Translations under genes and position numbers: made by a program
Notes under the pieces: model-generated
Told to the model about the DNA's origin: nothing
The model's input: the letters and a program-made list of their open reading frames with translations, nothing else
The model's database searches: none
Assembly (NCBI RefSeq): GCF_019091135.1
Contig: NZ_JAGXJW010000030.1
Coordinates: 1 to 64,000 of the forward strand
Length of the DNA stretch: 64,000 nucleotides
DNA from: Cohnella sp. GbtcB17
GTDB lineage: Bacteria; Bacillota; Bacilli; Paenibacillales; Paenibacillaceae
Direction of reading: 5' to 3'
Shown here: positions 34,663 through 44,365 of the stretch, piece by piece
How positions within the stretch are numbered: position 1 is the stretch's first letter
Layout of the letters: each line of letters begins with the position of its first letter

Positions 34663-37600
34663 TGGCGGCGAAAATGGATACCGTGACCGATAGGTCGGTC
34701 GAGGCGGACGGCAGCCTGACCGGCTATAGCGCTGCGCTGCTGCGCATGTCTCAAGCCGCCGCACAAGCGGGCGACGCCCAGGCGGGCGGCAAGCTGGCAG
34801 AGCTCGCGGGCAAGCTGTCGCTGGACATCGCCACGCTGGCGTTTTGCGGACACTTCTCCGCGGGCAAGTCGACGCTCGTTAACGCGCTGTGCGGTGCGCA
34901 GCTGCTGCCGTCGTCGCCGATCCCGACGAGCGCGAACGTGGTCACGATCGCGAACGGGAAGCCGGCGGTCAAGGTCGAGTTCGTCGGCAAGGACGGCTCG
35001 GTGAAGGAAATACCGGACGTATCCGTCGAGCGGCTAGGCGACCTGGCCGTGGACGGAGAAGGCGTATCGTCGATCGACGTGCGCTACCCGATCCCGCTGC
35101 TCGGCGATTCGCTAGCGCTCGTCGATACGCCGGGAGTCGATTCCACCGACGGGGCGCACCGCGCGGCGACGGAATCCGCGCTGCACCTGGCCGACGTCGT
35201 TTTTTACGTGACGGACTACAACCATGTATTGTCCGATGTGAACTTCCGCTTCCTTCGCATGCTGCACCAATGGGGGAAGCCGACCTACTTGATCGTGAAC
35301 CAGATCGACAAGCACCGCGAGAGCGAAGTGTCCTTCGAAGCGTTCCGGGCGGGGCTCGCCAGCGCGTTAGAGGCTTGGCGCATCGAGCTGGCAGGCCTGC
35401 TGTTTCTGTCGATGCGCAGGCCCGATCACCCGCTGTCGCAGATGGGCGAGCTGCTGCGCGTCATCGAAGCGCTGAAGGGCGAAAAGGAGAAGTTGCTGCT
35501 GCACAGCGCGGACCGCTCGGCCCGGCATTTGGCGGGCGAGTTCAGGGAAGGGCTGCTGCAGCGCCAGGCGCAGCTGCGAGAGACGCTGCTCGCGCAGGCG
35601 GGCGGAGAGAGCGGCCTCGCGGAGTTGGCGCAGCGGCGCGCCGCGCTGACCGCCGAGCTGGAAGCGGCGAGGACGGCGGGGGAGCGGCAGCTGGACGGCT
35701 TGAAGCGCGAGCTCGACCAGCTGCTGGGCAATGCCGGGCTCACGCCGGCCGAGACGCGCGAGAAGGCGCGCGCCGTACTGGAGAGCAGGCAGGCGGGCTT
35801 CAAGGTCGGCTGGCTCGGCAGCGGCGCCAAGACCGAGGCGGAGCGCGAGCGCAGGCTCGCCGAGCTCGCGGCGGACTTCGCCGCGCAGGCGGAGGCGAAC
35901 CTGCACGTTCACGTGCGGGCGATGCTGCGCCGCGAGGCGAGAAATGCCGGCATCGGCGATGCGGCCTGGGAAGCGTCGCTCGAGGCGGACTTCCCCGCGC
36001 CGGACGCCGCATGGATTGCGTCGCTCGTCAAGCCTGGCGCAGGAGCGGGCGGCGATGCGACGCTCCAGTACGCGTCCGAGCTTAGCTCGGAGTGGAAGCG
36101 CAGGGTGAGGAAAACGGCGCTCGCACGCTTCGAGGAAATCGTCGCAAGCCGGCAGCCGGAGCGCGATGCGGACGCCGCATCGCTCGCAAGCTCGCTCGGC
36201 GAGCTGAGCGAAAGGCAAGCGGCAGCCGACCGTCTTCAGGCGCTCGACGCGGAGGCGGCTGAAGCAGAGCGCAGTCTGGTGGAGATGCTCCCGACGGCGG
36301 GTGTCGCCGACATCGCCGAGCTGAAGCTGCCGGCGCCGGCGCCGCTCGAAGCGCAGACCGCGTCGCAGCCGGTGTCGGCGGACGCGGCGCCGGCCGTCAG
36401 CCTGTCGAGCGCCGGAGTCGAAGCTGCGGCAGATGAGGCTGCCCAGGCCGGAGAGAGCGGCTCTTACGGCGCCTCTGCAAGCGCCGCGAGCTTGCTCGAG
36501 CGCGGCTCGGCGCTGCTGGCGCCGTTCCCCGAGCTCGCGCGGCAGCGCGAAGCGCTGTCTGCCAAGGCGGCGCAGCTGCGGGACAGCCGCTTCACGATCG
36601 CGCTGTTCGGGGCCTTCAGCGCAGGCAAGTCTTCCTTCGCCAACGCGCTCGTCGGCCAGCCGGCGCTGCCCGTGTCGCCGAATCCGACGACGGCGACGAT
36701 CAACCGGATCGTCGCGCCAGAACCCGATGCGCCTCACGGCACGGCCCGCATCTATATGAAGGAAGCGGAAGACATGCAAAGCGACCTCGCGCATTCGCTC
36801 GCGCGCCTCGGCGTCCGCGAGCGCGATATCGCGTCCGCTGCCGGTCCTGCGGAGCTGTTCGCCCTGGCGGCGCGCATGTCGCCGGACGACATCCATCCGC
36901 GCGGGCGGCCGCACTTGGCATTCCTGCGCGCCGCCGCACGCGGCTGGGACCGCTACGGTCCGCTGCTCGGCACATCGTTTACGGCGGAGGGCGCCGACTA
37001 CCGCCGCTATGTGGCGGACGAGGAAGCGTCCTGCTTCGTCGCCTCGGCCGACCTGCACGTCGACTCGCCGCTGACTCGCAGCGGCGCGGTGCTCGTCGAC
37101 ACGCCCGGAGCGGATTCGATCAACGCCCGCCATACGGGCGTCGCCTTCGTGTACATCAAAAACGCGGACGCGGTTCTGGTCGTTACGTATTACAATCACG
37201 CCTTTACCGAAGCGGACCGCAGCTTCCTGCAACAGCTCGGCAGCGTCAAGGACGCCTTCGAGCTCGACAAAATGTTTTTCGTGCTGAACGCTGCGGACCT
37301 CGCCGCTTCGGCCGAGGAGCTGGCGGGCGTCGCCGCGCACGTCGAGTCGCAGCTGCTCAAGCACGGCATCCGGCAGCCCCGCATTTATCCCGTCTCGAGC
37401 CTGCTCGGCCTCGAAGCGAAGCTGGCGGGCGACGCTGCCGGACGCAGACAATCCGGGCTGGCCGACTTCGAAGCCGCCTTCCGCCGCTTCGCGGACGAGG
37501 AGCTCGGCAGCCTGGCGCTCGCCTCCGCGCGCAAGCAGCTCGATCGCATCGGCGCGCGCATCGACGGCCTGCTCGGCGCCGCCAGCGAGGATGCGGCGAG

Positions 37601-38360
37601 CAGGCAAGCGTCCGCCGCCGCCATGCTTCGGGCCGCCGAGTCGCTGCGGGAAGCCTGGTCGGCCGGGCCGCCCGAAGCGGCCATCCAGCCGCTTGTCGAG
37701 GAGCTGGGGGAACAGCTGTACCATATGCGCCGCAGGGTGCAGTACCGATTCGGCGAGCACTTCATGACGGCGTTCCACCCGTCCGTGCTCCAGGACGACG
37801 GCCGCGATCTGCGCAAGCTGATCGTCTCGTGCTGGCTGGACTTGAAGCGCGGCGTCGGCGAGGACCTTCAGCAGGAGCTGCGGTCGGCCGGGCTTCGCAT
37901 GGAGACGGCGCTCGGCCGCGTCATCGGCCGGCAGGTCGAGGACGGGATCGCAAAAGCGGGCCTTGGCGGCTTCGAGACGGAGCCGCCCGCAGCGCCGGCG
38001 CTTGGCCTGCCGGTGCCGGAGCCCTTCGGCGCCGGCCCGGATTGGGACGGCCGCAAGCTCTGGCAGGCTTTCAAGAGCCCGAAGCACTTCTTCGAGCGCG
38101 AGGGCAGCGCGGCGCTGAAGAGCGAGGCAGAGGCCGCGCTTTTCCAGGCGGCCGACGCCTGGCTCGCCGGCGTTCGGGAAGCCTGGGCGAGCCGGATCGC
38201 GGCCGCCTTCGAGAGCGAGCTTCAGGATGTCGCGGTCCGTCTTGCGTCGGAGCTGACCGCCTACGCCGAAGGCGTCAGACGCGCGCTCGAGACGCCCGGC
38301 TCGGACGACGCGCTCAGACGTCTGCAAAGCGATTGGCAAGGCTTAAAATCGGGCATTTAA
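34659..38360 (+). CDS. dynA: double dynamin-like GTPase DynA
   Basis: A 1233-residue protein with two dynamin-like halves in one chain, like B. subtilis DynA (YpbR, about 1190 residues), which fuses membranes and helps cells survive membrane damage and phage. The first half has GHFSAGKST (64-72), DTPGVDST and NQIDKH; the second has GAFSAGKS (651-658), DTPGADSI and LNAADLAA. Long Ala/Glu-rich helical stretches follow each GTPase and probably form the stalks and membrane-binding paddles. ATG 34659 overlaps the nth stop, with GGGGAGGAG 8 bases upstream. A terminator follows. Confidence 0.93.
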   Translation: MMAAKMDTVTDRSVEADGSLTGYSAALLRMSQAAAQAGDAQAGGKLAELAGKLSLDIATLAFCGHFSAGKSTLVNALCGAQLLPSSPIPTSANVVTIANGKPAVKVEFVGKDGSVKEIPDVSVERLGDLAVDGEGVSSIDVRYPIPLLGDSLALVDTPGVDSTDGAHRAATESALHLADVVFYVTDYNHVLSDVNFRFLRMLHQWGKPTYLIVNQIDKHRESEVSFEAFRAGLASALEAWRIELAGLLFLSMRRPDHPLSQMGELLRVIEALKGEKEKLLLHSADRSARHLAGEFREGLLQRQAQLRETLLAQAGGESGLAELAQRRAALTAELEAARTAGERQLDGLKRELDQLLGNAGLTPAETREKARAVLESRQAGFKVGWLGSGAKTEAERERRLAELAADFAAQAEANLHVHVRAMLRREARNAGIGDAAWEASLEADFPAPDAAWIASLVKPGAGAGGDATLQYASELSSEWKRRVRKTALARFEEIVASRQPERDADAASLASSLGELSERQAAADRLQALDAEAAEAERSLVEMLPTAGVADIAELKLPAPAPLEAQTASQPVSADAAPAVSLSSAGVEAAADEAAQAGESGSYGASASAASLLERGSALLAPFPELARQREALSAKAAQLRDSRFTIALFGAFSAGKSSFANALVGQPALPVSPNPTTATINRIVAPEPDAPHGTARIYMKEAEDMQSDLAHSLARLGVRERDIASAAGPAELFALAARMSPDDIHPRGRPHLAFLRAAARGWDRYGPLLGTSFTAEGADYRRYVADEEASCFVASADLHVDSPLTRSGAVLVDTPGADSINARHTGVAFVYIKNADAVLVVTYYNHAFTEADRSFLQQLGSVKDAFELDKMFFVLNAADLAASAEELAGVAAHVESQLLKHGIRQPRIYPVSSLLGLEAKLAGDAAGRRQSGLADFEAAFRRFADEELGSLALASARKQLDRIGARIDGLLGAASEDAASRQASAAAMLRAAESLREAWSAGPPEAAIQPLVEELGEQLYHMRRRVQYRFGEHFMTAFHPSVLQDDGRDLRKLIVSCWLDLKRGVGEDLQQELRSAGLRMETALGRVIGRQVEDGIAKAGLGGFETEPPAAPALGLPVPEPFGAGPDWDGRKLWQAFKSPKHFFEREGSAALKSEAEAALFQAADAWLAGVREAWASRIAAAFESELQDVAVRLASELTAYAEGVRRALETPGSDDALRRLQSDWQGLKSGI

Positions 38361-38395
38361 GACGATTTTTCGCCAGTGGATTATGTCCGCATATC

Positions 38396-38436
38396 GACTC
38401 TTCTCGCATCGTCACGAGATGTGAGAAGGGTCTTTT
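38396..38436 (+). terminator. rho-independent terminator of nth-dynA
   Basis: GACTCTTCTCGCAT pairs over 14 bases with ATGTGAGAAGGGTC (some G-U pairs) and is followed by TTTT. Confidence 0.85.
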
Positions 38437-38582
38437 CTTGGCTTTGCTCCCGATTTCCCCGTTTTACTGCCGCATACCGGGATGTAAGGGCTTAAACAGG
38501 ATGATTTAAGAGATATCGGTCTCCCTGCCATGCTTAATCGCTCTCGCACGTACTCAGCGTTTCTCCGTCCGGCATACGGCGT

Positions 38583-38611
38583 TTGAACGGTTGTGACAAT
38601 CCTGTTACACT
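38583..38611 (+). promoter_or_regulatory. promoter of the heterodimeric ABC exporter operon
   Basis: TTGAAC (38583-38588), a 17-base spacer and TACACT (38606-38611) with TGT in front (extended -10). Transcription would start near 38618, which puts the GTG at 38615 outside the message and favours the TTG start at 38645. Confidence 0.65.
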
Positions 38612-38644
38612 TCCGTGGGGATGCTCACAGGGGAGGACTGTCGC

Positions 38645-40429
38645 TTGGATATTTTCAAAGGCCTCAAGCAATTTTTCTGGCCGGACAAAGGTTTTTTGAT
38701 GGGCTCGGTGCTCGGACTCGCAATCGCAACGGCGATCGGTCTCGTGTATCCGCTGCTCCTCAAGGCGTTGATCGACGACGTGATCAAGCCGAAGGAGTTC
38801 GACGGCATCATGGGGCTTGCGCTGCTTGCGGTCGCGCTGATCGTCGTCAAAGCCGCTTTTCAGTACGTGCACGGCTTTTGCGGGGGACGTCTTGGCAACA
38901 GACTCGCTTACCGCATGCGCAATGCCAGCTACGACAAGCTTCAGCAACTTTCGTTTTCGTTTTACGACCAAGCAAGGACAGGAGACCTCATGTCGCGGCT
39001 GACCGCCGACATCGAAGGCATCCGCAACTTCGTCGGGTTCGGCTTCGCCCAGCTGCTCAACACGCTGTTTCTGGTGCTGTTCGGCTTCGGCATGATGTTC
39101 TACGTCGACTGGACGATGGGCCTTATGACGCTTGCGATCATCCCGGTTATCGGCTACTTCGCCATTCGCTTTGAGCTGCAGATCCACCCGATCTTCCGCG
39201 CCATCCGCATTGCGATCAGTCGGCTCACGATCAGCGTCCAGGAAAACATCATGGGCGTAAGAACCGTCAAATCGTACGACAGCGCGGAGCACGAGTACAA
39301 GAAGTTCGACGAAGGCAACAGCCAGTACAAAGAAAACAATCTATCCATCGCGGCCGTATGGGCCACCTATTTTCCGATCATCGAATTCGTAGCCAGCTTC
39401 AGCATCGCCCTCCTGCTGCTTGTGGGCGGCTGGCGCGTCATCCATCATCATATGAGCCTCGGCGACCTCGTAGCGCTGAATAGCATGCTCGGCATGATCG
39501 TGGCGCCGCTATGGACGCTGGGCTTCCAAATTAACAACTATACGATGTCCAAGGCTTCGGGAGAGCGGCTGCTGGAGCTGCTGAACCGGCATGTCGATGT
39601 GCAGCCGCCGGCGCACCCGCATGCGCCTAAGCCCGGCGGGACCGGGCTCATTCGCTACAACGACGTTACCTTCCGCTATCCGAATCACGAGCACCAGCCT
39701 TCCGCGCTCGTTAATTTCGATCTGACCGCGGGTCCCGGGTCGGTCATCGGCCTGCTCGGGGGCACGGGTTCGGGCAAATCGACCGTCGTTCAGCTGCTGC
39801 TGCGGGCGTACGACGTCACGAGCGGGTCGATCACGCTCGACGGCACCGACATTCGCCAGCTCGACTTGAACGCGCTGCGCAGCCGGACTGCGATCGTGTT
39901 TCAGGAATCGTTCCTGTTCTCGACGACGATCCGGGAGAACATCAGCTACGGCTGCGCCGAAGCGACGCAGGAGCAGATCGAACAGGCCGCGAAGCTGGCG
40001 GACGCGCACGGCTTTATCATGGAGCTCCCGGGCGGCTACGACACGATCGTCGGGGAACGCGGCATGGGCTTGTCCGGCGGACAGAAGCAGCGGATCGCGC
40101 TTGCCCGCGCCTTCCTGATCCGTCCGCAGGTACTCATTCTCGACGATTCCACGAGCGCGCTCGACATGGAGACGGAGCACCGCATCCAGCTGGCGCTGCG
40201 GCAGGTGATGGAAGGGCGGACGGTGTTCATTATCGCCCACCGGATCTCCTCGCTTCGCCACGCCGACGAGATTGTCGTCCTGGATAAGGGGCATGTCGTT
40301 CAGCGCGGCAGGCACGAGGAGCTGGTGCGGCTGCCGGGTCTGTACCGGGAGACGTACCGCACGCAATACGCGGACCGGCCCGACGAACTCGGCGAGGACG
40401 CCGCAGGCGGCAGGAGGGTGAGCGGATGA
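38645..40429 (+). CDS. ABC exporter half-transporter with non-catalytic Walker B
   Basis: A 594-residue membrane-plus-ATPase protein: six membrane helices (about 15-310), then an ATPase domain. Walker A GGTGSGKST, signature LSGGQKQRIALARAF and H-loop FIIAHRISS are normal, but Walker B ends LILDDSTS, with Asp in place of the catalytic Glu. This is the degenerate half of a heterodimeric type IV exporter (BmrC/LmrC/TM287 type). Start TTG 38645 has GGGAGG 8 bases upstream and lies after the predicted transcription start. The stop overlaps the partner gene (ATGA). Cargo is unknown; drugs or lipids are usual. Confidence 0.92.
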   Translation: MDIFKGLKQFFWPDKGFLMGSVLGLAIATAIGLVYPLLLKALIDDVIKPKEFDGIMGLALLAVALIVVKAAFQYVHGFCGGRLGNRLAYRMRNASYDKLQQLSFSFYDQARTGDLMSRLTADIEGIRNFVGFGFAQLLNTLFLVLFGFGMMFYVDWTMGLMTLAIIPVIGYFAIRFELQIHPIFRAIRIAISRLTISVQENIMGVRTVKSYDSAEHEYKKFDEGNSQYKENNLSIAAVWATYFPIIEFVASFSIALLLLVGGWRVIHHHMSLGDLVALNSMLGMIVAPLWTLGFQINNYTMSKASGERLLELLNRHVDVQPPAHPHAPKPGGTGLIRYNDVTFRYPNHEHQPSALVNFDLTAGPGSVIGLLGGTGSGKSTVVQLLLRAYDVTSGSITLDGTDIRQLDLNALRSRTAIVFQESFLFSTTIRENISYGCAEATQEQIEQAAKLADAHGFIMELPGGYDTIVGERGMGLSGGQKQRIALARAFLIRPQVLILDDSTSALDMETEHRIQLALRQVMEGRTVFIIAHRISSLRHADEIVVLDKGHVVQRGRHEELVRLPGLYRETYRTQYADRPDELGEDAAGGRRVSG

Positions 40430-42225
40430 GCAGGCAGTTTCAATACCAGGACGACGTCCTGATCGAAAAATCGTTCAACTGGAAGCAGATGGCCCGGTTG
40501 TTCGACTACTTGAAGCCGTATAAAGGCGCGGTGACGCGCGTCGTGTTCGTCATGATGGTATTCGGCATGCTGACGCGGCTTGCGGTTCCTTATCTGATCA
40601 GCCTGGCGATCGACAAAGTCATCGATCCGGACGGCGGCAACGGCAGCATGGGCTACCTGTCGATCGTGTTCGGCGTGATGGCCGCCATGTACGGCCTGCG
40701 CTGGTGGGCGCAAAACTATACGATCCGGCATACGAACGACATCGGGCAAAAGGTCATTTACGACCTGCGGTCGGCGCTGTTCAAGCATGTGCAGACGCTG
40801 TCGTTCCGCTTTTTCGACAAGCGTCCGGCAGGCTCCGTTCTCGTGCGGATCACGAACGACGTCAACGCGCTGCAGGACTTGCTCTCCAACGGCGTCGTGA
40901 ACTCGGTGATCGACATCGCCCAGCTCGCGGGCATCGTCGTCATTCTGCTCGTGCTGCAGCCGAAGCTGGCGCTCGCGGTCATGATCACCGTGCCGCTGCT
41001 CATTTTCGTCTCCTCCTCGCTTCGCAAGCGGACGCGGATGGCCTGGCAGACGGTGCGCATCAAGCAATCCCGCATCAACTCGCATCTGAACGAGGCGATC
41101 CAGGGCATGCGGGTAACGCAGGCGTTCGCGCAGGAGAAGGAAAATCAGCGCTTCTTCGAAAACCTGAACGGCAGCAGCATTCGCTCCTGGAACACCGCGT
41201 CCGCGCTCAATCAGCTGTTCGGTCCGGTGATCGAGGTCACCTCCGCGATCGGGACGCTGATCCTGCTGCTGTACGGCACGCATCTGATCAAGCAGGACGA
41301 ACTGACCGTCGGAGTGCTCGTCGCGTTCATCACATACGTGAGCAACTTCTGGGAGCCGATCAACCGGCTCGGGCAGATGTACTCCCAGCTGCTCATCTCG
41401 ATGTCTTCGGCGGAGCGGATCTTCGAGTATATGGACGAGAAGCCGATCGTCGCCGAAAAGGAGGACGCGAAGCCGATGCCTAACGTCCGCGGACGCGTCC
41501 AGTTCGACCATGTCGTCTTCGGCTACGACCCGGATCGCCTGGCGCTGAAGGACGTCAGCTTCGACATCAAGCCGGGCATGACGGTCGCGCTCGTCGGCCA
41601 TACCGGTTCGGGAAAGAGCACGATCGTGAACCTGCTCTGCCGATTTTACGACGTCACCTCGGGTCGCGTCCTCATCGACGGCATGGACGTCCGCGACGCG
41701 ACGCTGGACAGCCTGCGCAGGCAGATCGGCATCGTCATGCAGGATACGTTCATCTTCTGCGGCTCGATCCGGGACAACATCCGCTGCGGCCGGCCGGATG
41801 CCACCGACGCGGAGGTCGAAGCGGCCGCGCGCTCGGTGCGCGCGCACGAATTCATCGTGAAGCTGCCCGACGGCTACGATACGCAGGTGCAGGAGCGCGG
41901 CACGGCGCTGTCCATGGGACAGCGGCAGCTGCTGTCGTTCGCCCGCGCGCTGCTCGCGGACCCGCGCATCCTGATCATGGACGAGGCGACCGCGAGCATC
42001 GACACCGAGACCGAGGTGCGCATTCAGGAGGCGCTCGGCACGCTGCTCGAGCACCGCACCTCGTTTATCGTCGCCCACCGTCTGTCTACGATCCGCCATG
42101 CGGACCTCATCCTTGTACTCGATCACGGCGTTATCGTGGATCGGGGCAACCACGAGGAGCTCATGCGCAGGCCGGGGCATTATCGCAATCTGATCGAAGC
42201 GCAGTACAAGTTTTTGTCGGCCTGA
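40426..42225 (+). CDS. ABC exporter half-transporter with catalytic Walker B
   Basis: A 599-residue partner of the preceding protein, with an N-terminal extension typical of the BmrD/LmrD side, six membrane helices and an ATPase domain. Walker A is GHTGSGKST and Walker B LIMDEATAS keeps the catalytic Glu, while the signature is the altered LSMGQRQLLS. Paired with its neighbour, the canonical site combines this Walker A/B with LSGGQ from the partner; the other site is degenerate on both sides. The two genes overlap by 4 bases and end at a terminator. Confidence 0.93.
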   Translation: MSRQFQYQDDVLIEKSFNWKQMARLFDYLKPYKGAVTRVVFVMMVFGMLTRLAVPYLISLAIDKVIDPDGGNGSMGYLSIVFGVMAAMYGLRWWAQNYTIRHTNDIGQKVIYDLRSALFKHVQTLSFRFFDKRPAGSVLVRITNDVNALQDLLSNGVVNSVIDIAQLAGIVVILLVLQPKLALAVMITVPLLIFVSSSLRKRTRMAWQTVRIKQSRINSHLNEAIQGMRVTQAFAQEKENQRFFENLNGSSIRSWNTASALNQLFGPVIEVTSAIGTLILLLYGTHLIKQDELTVGVLVAFITYVSNFWEPINRLGQMYSQLLISMSSAERIFEYMDEKPIVAEKEDAKPMPNVRGRVQFDHVVFGYDPDRLALKDVSFDIKPGMTVALVGHTGSGKSTIVNLLCRFYDVTSGRVLIDGMDVRDATLDSLRRQIGIVMQDTFIFCGSIRDNIRCGRPDATDAEVEAAARSVRAHEFIVKLPDGYDTQVQERGTALSMGQRQLLSFARALLADPRILIMDEATASIDTETEVRIQEALGTLLEHRTSFIVAHRLSTIRHADLILVLDHGVIVDRGNHEELMRRPGHYRNLIEAQYKFLSA

Positions 42226-42242
42226 TCGGTTCTGCTTATATC

Positions 42243-42274
42243 GCTCCCGCCCGGTGAACGGGCGGGAGCTTTTT
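42243..42274 (+). terminator. rho-independent terminator
   Basis: GCTCCCGCCCG pairs with CGGGCGGGAGC around a short loop and is followed by TTTT. The next 195 bases hold only a small inverted repeat (TGCATG/CATGCA near 42307-42322). Confidence 0.95.
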
Positions 42275-42472
42275 GCGCGCTTGCGGGACTCTCGCGCGGT
42301 CGCTTGCATGGGAGCATGCATCCTTTGCTTGCCCGATTTGAAAAAGCGGTTCTGATTCGGTAAATTGAGGGAAACGAAATAGACGCAAATGACGGGAAGG
42401 CGCGGGCAAGAAGCGAGCAGACGCGGGCAGCACGCAGCTGGCTGCGGCGCCGCTTCGAGAGGAGGGGGAGGC

Positions 42473-43297
42473 ATGAGAGGCAAAAAGGATCGGCTATGGC
42501 CCGTGTTGGGCACGGTATGCCTGCTGTGCACGGCGCTGCTGCTGCTCGGATTCGGCTGGGCGCTGAAAGATGCGTGGGCGCCGTCGGGAGGGCTGGCGCT
42601 TCCTTCGCCGACGCAGGCGACGCCGCAGCCGGGCGGCGAATGGACGAGCCTGCCGGAGATCAAGGCGATCGCGATCGGCGATTCGCTCACGCGCGGCGTC
42701 GGCGACGTCGCGGGCAAAGGCTACGTGGCGGACAGCCTCGATGAGCTCTCCAAGTCGATGGGCAAGCCGGTTAAGCTGAGCGGCAATCTGGCGGTGAGCG
42801 GTCTGGAGGCCGCCAAGCTGAACGAGCTGCTGGACGGCAAAGCGATGCGGGATGCGGTGGCCGGCGCAAACCTCGTGCTGCTCACGATCGGCGGCAACGA
42901 TCTGTTCCGCTCCTCGCAGCAATCGGGTGGATCGATCGCGGAAGGCGGCGGCATCGATCCCGAGCTGGCGAAGCGGCTGCTGCCGACGACCGAGGCGCAT
43001 CTCAAAGCCGTGATGACGAAGCTTCGCGCGATCAATCCTTCCGCGAAGATCGCTTATGTCGCGTTGTATAACCCGTTTTACGAGCTTGCGCAGCTGCGGC
43101 CTGCGATCGCGTCCATCTTGGCCGATTGGAACGGCTACGCCGTCAAGCTTGCCGAAGCCGACGGCAACATCGTCGTCGTGCCTACGGCCGATTTGTTCGA
43201 GGCGCAGTCAGCGCGCTATTTGTCCTCGGATCATTTCCACCCGAACGGAGCGGGCTATGCCCGCATCGCGATACGCGTAGCGCAGGCGCTTGATTGA
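42473..43297 (+). CDS. SGNH/GDSL lipase-like hydrolase, YpmR type
   Basis: A 274-residue protein with a membrane anchor or signal helix (about residues 9-30) and an external SGNH hydrolase domain. Block I IGDSLTRG has the nucleophile Ser, block III GGND the oxyanion Asn, and block V SSDHFHPNGAGY the Asp-His pair. It probably cleaves an ester or acyl group at the cell surface; the natural substrate is unknown. ATG 42473 has GAGGGGGAGG directly upstream and gives the membrane helix; the frame extends further without a ribosome site. An ABC-2 transporter follows 18 bases later, suggesting shared transcription. Confidence 0.88.
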   Translation: MRGKKDRLWPVLGTVCLLCTALLLLGFGWALKDAWAPSGGLALPSPTQATPQPGGEWTSLPEIKAIAIGDSLTRGVGDVAGKGYVADSLDELSKSMGKPVKLSGNLAVSGLEAAKLNELLDGKAMRDAVAGANLVLLTIGGNDLFRSSQQSGGSIAEGGGIDPELAKRLLPTTEAHLKAVMTKLRAINPSAKIAYVALYNPFYELAQLRPAIASILADWNGYAVKLAEADGNIVVVPTADLFEAQSARYLSSDHFHPNGAGYARIAIRVAQALD

Positions 43298-43315
43298 CAG
43301 AAAGGAGGCCGCGGG

Positions 43316-44365
43316 ATGCAAAAGAGCATGACGGCAGAGAATGCAAGCGTTAGCGTTTCGAGTTCGGCCGAAACGGAGCGGGAACGCGAAAGCCGCGTTC
43401 TACGAGAGCCGCCCGTGCTTTCCGTGGAGCATCTGTCCAAGACGATCCGCGGCCGCAAGATCATCGACGATATTTCCTTCGACGTCCGCGCCGGGGAGAT
43501 CTACGGCTTCCTCGGTCCCAACGGCTCTGGCAAGACGACGACGATCCGCATGCTGGTCGATCTCATCAAGCCGACTTCGGGCCGCGTGCTCGTCTGCGGC
43601 GAGGACGTGAACAAGCATCCCGAGCGGGCGCTCAGGCATGTAGGCTGCATCGTCGAAAATCCGGAAATGTACGGCTTTATGACCGGCTGGGAAAACCTCG
43701 ATCTGTTCGCCCGCATGCAGGAGGGCATCGGCGAAGCGCGCATCGAAGAGGTGGCGAGGATCGTGCGGCTGGATTCGCGCATCCACGACAAGGTCAAGAC
43801 ATACTCCCTCGGCATGCGGCAGCGGCTCGGCATCGCGCAGGCGCTGCTCGGCGCGCCTAAGCTGCTCATTCTGGACGAGCCGACCAACGGACTTGACCCG
43901 AAGGGCATCAAGGAGCTGCGGGCGTTTATCGCCGAGCTCGCCGCCGGTGGCATGAGCGTGTTCGTGTCCAGTCACCTGCTGAGCGAGATCCAGCTCCTGT
44001 GCGACCGCGTGGCAATCATCGACGGCGGACGGGTGATCGCGGTGGGCGACGTGCATGACATGATCGCGCAGTCGGAGGCGCATACGCTGTGGCTGTTCGA
44101 GGATCCGGAGGCGGGACGGCGGCTGCTGACGGACGATCCGCGCGTCGAGGTGGCGGACGGGGACCGCGCGCTGCTAGACGAGTCCGTTCTGCTCGCACTG
44201 CCGGGCGCCGTGCCTACCCTCGTGCGTCAGGAGGACATACCGGACGTCGTCGCCCGCTGCGCGTCGGCAGGCGTCGGCGTGCTCGCGGTGCAGCGCGTCG
44301 TACCGACGCTGGAGTCTTTATTTCTCACGTTGACGGGAGGCGAGCGCGATGCGTCGGGATCTTGA
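43316..44365 (+). CDS. ABC transporter ATP-binding protein
   Basis: A 349-residue cytoplasmic ATPase of the ABC-2 (CcmA/DrrA) type. Walker A is GPNGSGKTT, signature YSLGMRQRLGIAQALLG, Walker B LLILDEPTNGLD and H-loop SSHLLSEI. The first 33 residues form a Ser/Glu/Arg-rich extension. A C-terminal domain (about 250-345) regulates or dimerises. AAAGGAGG lies 7 bases before the ATG. It overlaps its permease by 17 bases. Confidence 0.93.
   Translation: MQKSMTAENASVSVSSSAETERERESRVLREPPVLSVEHLSKTIRGRKIIDDISFDVRAGEIYGFLGPNGSGKTTTIRMLVDLIKPTSGRVLVCGEDVNKHPERALRHVGCIVENPEMYGFMTGWENLDLFARMQEGIGEARIEEVARIVRLDSRIHDKVKTYSLGMRQRLGIAQALLGAPKLLILDEPTNGLDPKGIKELRAFIAELAAGGMSVFVSSHLLSEIQLLCDRVAIIDGGRVIAVGDVHDMIAQSEAHTLWLFEDPEAGRRLLTDDPRVEVADGDRALLDESVLLALPGAVPTLVRQEDIPDVVARCASAGVGVLAVQRVVPTLESLFLTLTGGERDASGS

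Noticed and set aside
35367..38339. A 990-codon open frame opposite dynA
   Set aside because: Low-complexity Arg/Ala/Leu composition typical of an antisense shadow; dynA has two clear GTPase domains.
42307..42322. TGCATG/CATGCA inverted repeat as an operator
   Set aside because: Six-base arms with a four-base gap are expected by chance often enough, and it is not close to a recognisable promoter.
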